From positions 1 through 10,560 of the forward strand of contig JAGXHZ010000122.1 of NCBI GenBank assembly GCA_024635855.1: a stretch of 10,560 nt of DNA. The letters run 5' to 3'. Source of the stretch: Sulfuricurvum sp. GTDB lineage: Bacteria > Campylobacterota > Campylobacteria > Campylobacterales > Sulfurimonadaceae. The translations under genes were made by a program, and so were the position numbers. Positions 4,467 through 10,560 of the stretch are shown in pieces (position 1 is the stretch's first letter; every line of letters starts with the position of its first letter). Below the pieces are notes generated by a model, which saw only the letters and a list, made by a program, of their open reading frames with translations, was not told the origin of the DNA and made no database searches.

Positions 4467-7454
4467 TTATAATAGCTTCGGCTTGGCAGTTCGTAGATAA
4501 TGCAATACGGTTGCAATCAAATCATCATCGTCTTTGCTTTTACTCTGCAAACTCTCTTTTGAGCCGTTTAGATACTCTATACTGATGTTTTGATTGTAGT
4601 TGCTCACCGTTTTGATTTTTTTCTCAATGCATAACAGTTTCATGACCATAATCTCAAAAAACTGCTTTGTCGCAATGTCAGGCTTACCGAAACGATCTTC
4701 GACTTCTTCGAGTATCTCATAGACCTCGCTGGGTGCTTCGCAATGACTTAGACGACGATAGAGCTCAAGCCGCAATCGATCCTCATGAACCACATCATCA
4801 CTGATAAAGGCACTGATGGTGAGTTTAATATCTACTTTGGCGCGTACGGCAGTCGTTTGGTTGGTAAGAATCTTAATCGCATCTTCCAACATCCTCAAAT
4901 AAAGGGAATAACCGATGTTTTTGATATGACCGCTTTGAGCATCACCGACGAGATTTCCGCCGCCACGAATTTCGAGATCATGATACGCCAGCATCGAACC
5001 GCTTCCCAAAAATGAATTTGATTCAAGGGCTACAAGCCGTTTTTTTGCCTCTTCGGTCAAATGGTCTTTGTCATCGACGATAAAGTACGCATACCCCTCG
5101 ATATGCCCCCGTCCGACACGTCCGCGAAGCTGATGCAAATCTGCCATCCCAAAACGGTCTGCCCCGTCAATAATCATCGTATTTACCGTAGGCATGTGGA
5201 TGCCTGATTCGATAATCGAGGTTGCAAGCAGTACGTCATACTCCCGATTGGCAAACTTCGCCAACTCCTCTTCCGTTTTTGTTGCACCGATTTGCGAGTG
5301 AAGAATCAAAATACGTAAATTTGGCAAGATCGCTTTGAGCTCTCCCGATTTAATAATCATAGAATCAATCGAGTTATGAACGTAAAAGAGTTGCCCGCCA
5401 CGGCGAAGCTCACGTAAAATGACCTCTTTGATAAGTTTCTCATCGTAATTTTTCACAAATGTACGTACCCCTAACCGCTCACTAGGAGGGGTTAAAAGCT
5501 CTGACATCGTCTTGATCGAACTCATTGCTTGGTTCAAGCTACGCGGAATCGGGGTCGCACTCATAGAGAGGAGATGGACGTTTTCATAGAGCGATTTGAG
5601 CTTTTCTTTTTGTTTTACTCCGAATTTGTGTTCTTCATCTATGATAACCAATCCCAATTTGGCACAGCTCACCCCAAACAGTGCATGCGTCCCGACCACA
5701 CAATCAATCTCTCCGCTTGACAAAGCTTTTAAGGTGGCAGTTTTTTCTTTGGCACTGACAAAGCGATCAAGCTTGGCAATACGCAGACCAAATGTACCTA
5801 AACGCTCTTGCAAGGATTTAAAATGCTGTGAGCTAAGAAGTGTCGTGGGTACCACAAGAAGGGACTGATATCCACCGCGAGCTGCCGCAAAAATAGCATT
5901 CATGGCTACTTCCGTTTTCCCAAATCCAACGTCACCGCTGAGTAACCGATCCATGATCTGTCCTGAGGATATGTCGTTTATAATAGAGCTAATCGCACTG
6001 GACTGATCTGCGGTATAGTCAAATCCTGCACCTGCTTGAAAGCGCTTCAACTCTCCCGCATCGACATTCAACCTAGGCGCTTTTATGAGCGCACGACTCG
6101 CCGCGATTCCCACAATTTCAGAAGCAATTTCAAACAATCGCGCCTTGACCGATTCTTTGAGTTTTCCGAAACTTCCTTTACCCAGTCTGTCAAGCACCGG
6201 CAAGGACCCTGAGGCGATATAACGGTCAATGGTATCGAGATTTTCGACAGGAAGGAGGAGCTTATCGTCCCCCATGTATTTGATAACGACGAGGTCTTTA
6301 ATACCGCCGAGAATTTCAGCTTGCTCAATCCCCTCAAATATCCCGACTCCGTACTCTTCGTGAACAACATAGTCCCCTACTTTTAAATCATCAAGAAGAA
6401 TAGACGTTTTACGGCGACGACGCTTTTTCTCATGTCGGTTAAGTGAGATTATCACCTCATCCGAACTGATCAGATTAAGGACAATTCCGGAAGTTTTAAT
6501 GGTTAAATCTTTGGTGTCAAAAATTCCTGCTGATTTAAGCTGTGTATCACTGGCGACAATAAGGGTGAATTTTTTGTTTTTATGAACGCTTTGCAATGTT
6601 TGAAAATTAGGAGCTATCAGGGATTTATAACGCACTGCATCAGGGATAATGTCAGTTTCTAAATGCGTACGCGGAATAAGTGGAAAATCCAATCCATACG
6701 ACTCATCCAACAGCGATTTCATTTCGTGAAGACGCAAAAGTGATTTTCCTAAGGTAAAATCAGTCCCCTCTTCACCTAAAACCCAAAATCCAAGGGATGC
6801 CATATCTTTAACAAAACTGTCGCTTTGCGCATTTGAAATAGCCTTATCAAACCGTTTCCCCTGCTCTTCATTCAGTGAGAAAAAGGCACTGGTTACCTCG
6901 ATGGAAGCGAGCTCTTCTTTTTGAGTCCGTTGCGTTTCAACGTCAAACGCTTTAATCTCTTCAATCTCATCATCAAATAAACTGATACGATACGGATTTT
7001 CGGTATTGGGAATAAAAATATCGAGAATATCCCCGCGATGAGAGATTTCCCCCTCCATCTCAACCATATCGACAAATGTATAACCCCAGCGTAAAAGCGT
7101 TTCTTTGACACTTTTAAGCTCGATACGAGAAGCAAATTCGATGGTCATACTTTGAAGCAAAGAAGCGTTAGGAAGAGGATAAAGCAATGTTTTTAGTGGT
7201 GAGATGATAAGCGGTTTTTTCGCAGAAGTATAATAAGTGCGCAATGCGGCAAACAGCGCAAACAACTCTTCATGAAAGGGGCGTAAATCATCCATATAAG
7301 AAGCTCTAAAATCGGGAAAAACGAGAGTTTCTATCTCCAAATACTTTGCCACATCCGCAAGTTCACTCGCCTCTTTGGCATCTTCGCACACGAGTATATC
7401 GCATCGTTTTTTGGGGTTATTTTTTAGATACTCGTAAAATCGTGGTTGTGACAT
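4467..7454 (-). CDS. mfd: Transcription-repair coupling factor Mfd
   Basis: A 995-residue DNA translocase that pushes stalled RNA polymerase off lesions and recruits UvrA. Domains in order: a UvrB-like N-terminal part with the UvrA-contact stretch (PYR, LFDDEI, FDVETQRT, 154-177); the RNA-polymerase interaction domain (KVGDYVVHEEYGVGIFEG, 358-375, to about 412); helicase lobe 1 with Walker A GDVGFGKTE (507-515), DEEH (606-609) and SATPIPRSL (632-640); lobe 2 with ATSIIESGI (744-752) and the arginine-finger motif QLRGRVGRG (775-783); the translocation motif HDLEIRGGGNLVG (825-837); and a C-terminal regulatory domain to 995. It is shorter than the E. coli protein (1148) because the N-terminal half is condensed, with no key motif lost. 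Its ATG overlaps the folC stop (TAATG). Certainty is very high. Confidence 0.98.
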   Translation of the reverse strand: MSQPRFYEYLKNNPKKRCDILVCEDAKEASELADVAKYLEIETLVFPDFRASYMDDLRPFHEELFALFAALRTYYTSAKKPLIISPLKTLLYPLPNASLLQSMTIEFASRIELKSVKETLLRWGYTFVDMVEMEGEISHRGDILDIFIPNTENPYRISLFDDEIEEIKAFDVETQRTQKEELASIEVTSAFFSLNEEQGKRFDKAISNAQSDSFVKDMASLGFWVLGEEGTDFTLGKSLLRLHEMKSLLDESYGLDFPLIPRTHLETDIIPDAVRYKSLIAPNFQTLQSVHKNKKFTLIVASDTQLKSAGIFDTKDLTIKTSGIVLNLISSDEVIISLNRHEKKRRRRKTSILLDDLKVGDYVVHEEYGVGIFEGIEQAEILGGIKDLVVIKYMGDDKLLLPVENLDTIDRYIASGSLPVLDRLGKGSFGKLKESVKARLFEIASEIVGIAASRALIKAPRLNVDAGELKRFQAGAGFDYTADQSSAISSIINDISSGQIMDRLLSGDVGFGKTEVAMNAIFAAARGGYQSLLVVPTTLLSSQHFKSLQERLGTFGLRIAKLDRFVSAKEKTATLKALSSGEIDCVVGTHALFGVSCAKLGLVIIDEEHKFGVKQKEKLKSLYENVHLLSMSATPIPRSLNQAMSSIKTMSELLTPPSERLGVRTFVKNYDEKLIKEVILRELRRGGQLFYVHNSIDSMIIKSGELKAILPNLRILILHSQIGATKTEEELAKFANREYDVLLATSIIESGIHMPTVNTMIIDGADRFGMADLHQLRGRVGRGHIEGYAYFIVDDKDHLTEEAKKRLVALESNSFLGSGSMLAYHDLEIRGGGNLVGDAQSGHIKNIGYSLYLRMLEDAIKILTNQTTAVRAKVDIKLTISAFISDDVVHEDRLRLELYRRLSHCEAPSEVYEILEEVEDRFGKPDIATKQFFEIMVMKLLCIEKKIKTVSNYNQNISIEYLNGSKESLQSKSKDDDDLIATVLHYLRTAKPKLL

Positions 7455-8605
7455 TAATTGCTTTTCATCCTCTTTAAAAATGCTTCGGCAACACTGAATG
7501 AGCCGAAGACTAAATATTTTTCATCCTCGCGGATTTTCTGAAATGTACAATACGTTATCCCTAGATTGTGTAATGCACTTTCTAATAATTCTTGTTCTAC
7601 GATACGAGCTTCATCCACTTCAATAATTTCGACACTCTCAATGATCGGCGTTAAAATACTTAGAATCTCTTGGTAATCTTTATCCGCATAAGTGTTATAG
7701 ATAAGCGTTACTTTTTGACCGGCAAATGCTTCGGCTATTGCTCGTGCAGCAAGGGCATTATGACCAACATCAAGGGTAATATTATCGTTGATTTTAGTCA
7801 GCCGCCCAAAAAGTGCATTTTGATCAAACAATTCCGCTTCTGCTGTGTAACCCAAAATTTCAAAAGCTGCCATTGCGAGTTCCAAATTATCGCGTAAATA
7901 ATCACTGAGACCATTTTTTATGGCAATTTGCAATGCGCGTTCTTTGATTTCAGGACTTGCCATCCCATCAATGCATTTAATCTCGGTTTTTTTCTCATTC
8001 GCGATTTGACGAGCAATAATTTTGGTTTCGATATACGGTTGCTTACCCATCAAAGCAACACTCTCCATGCTGCGTAATTTCGTAGTAGCGATAGACTCTA
8101 TGGTATTACCCAAAAATGCACTGTGATCAAAATCAATAGGGGTAAAAATACTTAAGATTTTATCAAAAACATTGGTTGCATCAAACTCACCGCCCAATCC
8201 GGCTTCAAGAACGACGTAGTCACATCCTTCGTATGCGACAATGGCAAGCAATGTCGTATATTCAAAATAACTAAGAGAATCTGCACATTTAGACGTGAGC
8301 ATGCTTAGGAGCTTTTGATGTGCATTCTCAAGAGATTCATCTGTAATCTCAGAACCATCCATCCATATCCGCTCATTAAACCGCACAATATGAGGAGAAG
8401 TATAATGTCCTGTTTTTTTTCCTGCACGATGCAAGGCTGTCGCTAAAAAACGACCGGTACTTCCCTTGCCATTCGTACCCACAAGATGAATAATTTTTGG
8501 AATGGCTAAAAAAGATCGGATACTCTCATACGCTGCTGGAAACCGTGCATAATCAATAACATCATAAAAAAGAGGCTTAGAGCCAAGGAATTGGGCTAAT
8601 GTCAT
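7454..8605 (-). CDS. folC: FolC, dihydrofolate synthase / folylpolyglutamate synthase
   Basis: A 383-residue Mur-ligase-type enzyme that joins glutamate to dihydropteroate or folates with ATP in the cytoplasm. Visible are the P-loop HLVGTNGKGS (40-49), YTSPHIVRFNERI (68-80), LEAGLGGEFDATN (133-145), PIDFDHSAFLGNTI (156-169) with the Mg-binding His161, a lysine at 176 at the usual carbamylated-Lys position, and DVGHNALAARAI (279-290) as the C-terminal Mur signature, where the usual Pro after HN is Ala. It ends with LVFGSFSVAEAF (365-376), typical of the family. The length is slightly short but complete. The ATG overlaps the stop of the upstream GGDEF gene by 4 nt (ATGA) and its stop overlaps mfd. 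Whether both activities are present cannot be told from sequence; only one FolC is seen here. Confidence 0.96.
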   Translation of the reverse strand: MTLAQFLGSKPLFYDVIDYARFPAAYESIRSFLAIPKIIHLVGTNGKGSTGRFLATALHRAGKKTGHYTSPHIVRFNERIWMDGSEITDESLENAHQKLLSMLTSKCADSLSYFEYTTLLAIVAYEGCDYVVLEAGLGGEFDATNVFDKILSIFTPIDFDHSAFLGNTIESIATTKLRSMESVALMGKQPYIETKIIARQIANEKKTEIKCIDGMASPEIKERALQIAIKNGLSDYLRDNLELAMAAFEILGYTAEAELFDQNALFGRLTKINDNITLDVGHNALAARAIAEAFAGQKVTLIYNTYADKDYQEILSILTPIIESVEIIEVDEARIVEQELLESALHNLGITYCTFQKIREDEKYLVFGSFSVAEAFLKRMKSN

Positions 8606-10137
8606 GCAGGCTCTACGCGATTACGCCCTTTTTTCTTTGCAGTATAAAGCTGCTCATCCGCACCAACGATAGTATTTCCAAGTGATGAATATTTATCACG
8701 CTGTGCGATACCTGCACTAACACTGAGATCAATTCGTTTCTCTTGATACATAAAATGGGCTTCTTCAACATGTTCACGTACTTTATTGGCAAAAATTTTC
8801 GCTCCATCAACAGTAGTATCCCCCAATATAACAAGAAATTCTTCTCCGCCATATCGTCCTACAATATCATTGGTACGTGCTTCATCTTTGAGAATACGAG
8901 CAAATGCACGCAGTACCATATCTCCCGCTTCATGCCCGTATGTGTCGTTGACTTGTTTGAAATGATCTAAATCAAACATCACAATACAATATGTTCGCCC
9001 ATGACGTTCAAATTCAGCCTCTTTATGTCCCATAAACTCATCAAGCGCCCGCTTATTATAAAGCTTGGTCAAAAAGTCCTCACGTGAAGCGTATGTCGCT
9101 TGGGCTAATTCCTCTTCAAGTGCTGTAATTTTAGACCCCATTTGAATCACTTGCTCATTATGAAATTTTAAATCTTTGCTTAGCCCTTCAACTTTTTCTT
9201 CTAACGCACTTGCAATGGTATACAGTCGCTTGTGCGCTGTTTTAAAATCACTCGCTTTTTCTGATCCTAAACTTTCTAAATCTTTTTTTATTTCTTTAAT
9301 TTCAACACTCGACATATCACTGCGTTCAATCAAATTAATAAGCTGTGCGGAGAGTTTGCCCAATAAAGTATCTAAAGAACGAATCATCTCATTCACACTT
9401 TTTTTATCCAATGCAATACGCATTGCAATCGCTGTTTTAATCTCATTCTCGAATGCATCATGAGCTATATAGTCAGGATTGTCATATACTTTGCTCGCTA
9501 ATGCAGCAAGTCCATCATCCATCTTCGGAGCAATCGAAGGAGAGAGTCCTAAAATAAGAAAGGAGGCTATTTTAGTGTAATCGTTTGATACAGAAGTCGC
9601 TTGAATTTGTTCTAAACCTTCAACCGTTTTTTTGAGATTGGCTCGATCGACGTCCCCAAAGGAAGAGAGTTTCATTAAAAAGGTATCATCGTACACACTC
9701 AAGAAATTTTCCCACGCCTGCTTCAGTAATTCAAGCTGGGTTTTTCCCCCTTGGGCATCTAAAATAGTAACCGTTTTTTTCGCCAAAACCGATGCATCCG
9801 GATTATGAAGAATATCAATACTCTGAGCCATCGCTCGTGACAGTGCACTCAAAACATCAACCAGCATAGAGGCTTCTGTGGGATTTAGACGACTCATTTT
9901 AGAGATTAAAAAACGGATCAATTCCGCAGTTGTTCTGACACGGTATTGCTTCACTTCCTCTAACGTCTTTTTATCCAATAAAGGGGTGAATCGATCAATA
10001 CCGCCACAATCTTCTACTTGTACTCCCGCTTTTTTTGCTTCCATACAAAACGTTTGAGCGTACACATCCGGTGTCCATGTTTTACCTTCAGCTTTAAGCC
10101 GTTCTACCGTATTACGTACAATTTGATTGATTGTCAC
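8602..10137 (-). CDS. Cytoplasmic diguanylate cyclase with unrecognised N-terminal region
   Basis: A 511-residue protein ending in a full GGDEF domain (about 350-511) that should make c-di-GMP from GTP: DLDHFKQVND (389-398), YGHEAGD (400-406) and the active GGEEF (430-434). The product-inhibition site RxxD is present as RTND (421-424), five residues before GGEEF as in PleD, so feedback control is expected. Residues 275-350 look like a coiled coil, fit to dimerise the cyclase. The first 270 residues are helical, with no membrane segment and no PAS, GAF or receiver motif I can recognise, so the input signal is unknown. The start is GTG with AAAGGAG 5 nt upstream, 2 nt after the lptE stop. It is overlapped by folC. 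Function of the catalytic domain is near certain. Confidence 0.95.
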   Translation of the reverse strand: MTINQIVRNTVERLKAEGKTWTPDVYAQTFCMEAKKAGVQVEDCGGIDRFTPLLDKKTLEEVKQYRVRTTAELIRFLISKMSRLNPTEASMLVDVLSALSRAMAQSIDILHNPDASVLAKKTVTILDAQGGKTQLELLKQAWENFLSVYDDTFLMKLSSFGDVDRANLKKTVEGLEQIQATSVSNDYTKIASFLILGLSPSIAPKMDDGLAALASKVYDNPDYIAHDAFENEIKTAIAMRIALDKKSVNEMIRSLDTLLGKLSAQLINLIERSDMSSVEIKEIKKDLESLGSEKASDFKTAHKRLYTIASALEEKVEGLSKDLKFHNEQVIQMGSKITALEEELAQATYASREDFLTKLYNKRALDEFMGHKEAEFERHGRTYCIVMFDLDHFKQVNDTYGHEAGDMVLRAFARILKDEARTNDIVGRYGGEEFLVILGDTTVDGAKIFANKVREHVEEAHFMYQEKRIDLSVSAGIAQRDKYSSLGNTIVGADEQLYTAKKKGRNRVEPA

Positions 10138-10139
10138 TG

Positions 10140-10560
10140 TTACTCCTTTGGAGGGTTTGAGCCTTGCGCTGCGACTTGAGCAATAAACACATCAATCGCT
10201 TTTTGTGAACTTTGTCGTATTGCTTCAAAACGAGACTGATCCGAAATAATCGCATTGGGTTCTATGTCAAAATCATAAACACCTGAGACTGCATAACGCC
10301 CCTTTGAAGCTTTTGAAACTCTCTCTACATTCATAGAAACCCTCGTTCGATATGTTATTATATATCCATTTGTGTCATAGCGCAATGGAAAAAAACCAAC
10401 CGATGCTATCCGAAACTTCAAATGCGTTTGCGAACTGTTTTTAGCCACCAATGCGGTACGAAATTTAGTAATAATCGCCGTATCAACAGCATCTTTGATA
10501 ATGACCGTATTTTGAGGATCCTCCATTGAGATAACTACCTCAGTGCTTACACTCTCCCCA
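10140..10560 (-). CDS. lptE: LptE-like LPS-assembly lipoprotein, 5' end outside the window
   Basis: The frame is open to the right edge, so the 139 codons seen are the mature C-terminal part; the ATG at 10526 is internal, since in-frame codons (ESVSTEVVIS) continue upstream and the expected lipoprotein signal peptide and lipobox lie beyond the window. The stretch ISMEDPQNTVIIKDAVD followed by alternating polar/hydrophobic strands (FRIASVGFFPLRYDTNGYI, TYRTRVSMNV, GVYDFDIEP) and a C-terminal helix with QSSQKAIDVFIAQVA matches the fold and local motifs of Campylobacterota LptE. LptE plugs LptD in the outer membrane for lipopolysaccharide insertion. In related genomes it sits just upstream of folC, as here apart from the inserted GGDEF gene. 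The assignment rests on the C-terminal half and context. Confidence 0.8.
   Translation of the reverse strand, partial: GESVSTEVVISMEDPQNTVIIKDAVDTAIITKFRTALVAKNSSQTHLKFRIASVGFFPLRYDTNGYIITYRTRVSMNVERVSKASKGRYAVSGVYDFDIEPNAIISDQSRFEAIRQSSQKAIDVFIAQVAAQGSNPPKE
10143..10149 (-). promoter_or_regulatory. Strong ribosome binding site of the GGDEF gene
   Basis: AAAGGAG on the minus strand, inside the last codons of the lptE-like gene and 5 nt before the GTG at 10137. It supports the non-ATG start and suggests efficient independent initiation. Confidence 0.7.

Noticed and set aside
5529..5868. Overlapping plus-strand frames inside mfd
   Set aside because: Antisense to the conserved helicase motifs of Mfd; the residue pattern is that of a shadow frame.
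8413..8420. Run of eight T in folC as a phase-variation tract
   Set aside because: It encodes two lysines within a conserved intact frame; folC is a housekeeping gene and slippage control there is unlikely.

Overview
This window reads as chromosomal DNA of a free-living Campylobacterota bacterium, probably near Sulfuricurvum or Sulfurimonas. The basis is a MagIII-type 3-methyladenine DNA glycosylase like that of Helicobacter pylori, the sequence style of the LptE, FolC and Mfd proteins, moderate GC with AT-rich gaps, and densely packed overlapping genes. The genus is inferred; the genes themselves are mostly clear.

From right to left on the minus strand (10560 to 4467) runs one tight cluster: the 3' part of an LptE-like outer-membrane lipoprotein gene, a cytoplasmic diguanylate cyclase (GGDEF), folC and mfd. 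Junctions are 2 nt, a 4-nt ATGA overlap and a 1-nt TAATG overlap, so it is very probably a single operon mixing envelope biogenesis, c-di-GMP signalling, folate metabolism and transcription-coupled repair. After a 103-bp gap with its own promoter comes a second minus-strand pair: a stand-alone zinc-binding CZB-domain protein and rlmC, a 23S rRNA m5U methyltransferase.

A plus-strand YgjP-like metallopeptidase gene (2274-2771) ends tail-to-tail with rlmC. It starts only 43 bp from a divergent minus-strand pair: a YmdB-family metallophosphoesterase followed, with stop and start overlapping, by the MagIII-type glycosylase. The glycosylase appears to have Met where MagIII has its carbamylated lysine.

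The left 770 bp is the accessory-looking part. It holds the N-terminal 52 codons of a minus-strand gene that runs off the window (faintly TatD-like), then a very AT-rich plus-strand gene for an unrecognised 59-residue protein with a near-ideal ribosome binding site and a TATAAT box. That small gene is bracketed by short repeated motifs and followed by a long imperfect hairpin. I found no tRNA, rRNA, CRISPR array, intact transposase or phage gene, and no clearly novel multi-gene system. The best leads are the small AT-rich gene with its flanking repeats, the altered MagIII active site, the dyad over the CZB gene promoter, and the GGDEF gene inside a housekeeping operon.
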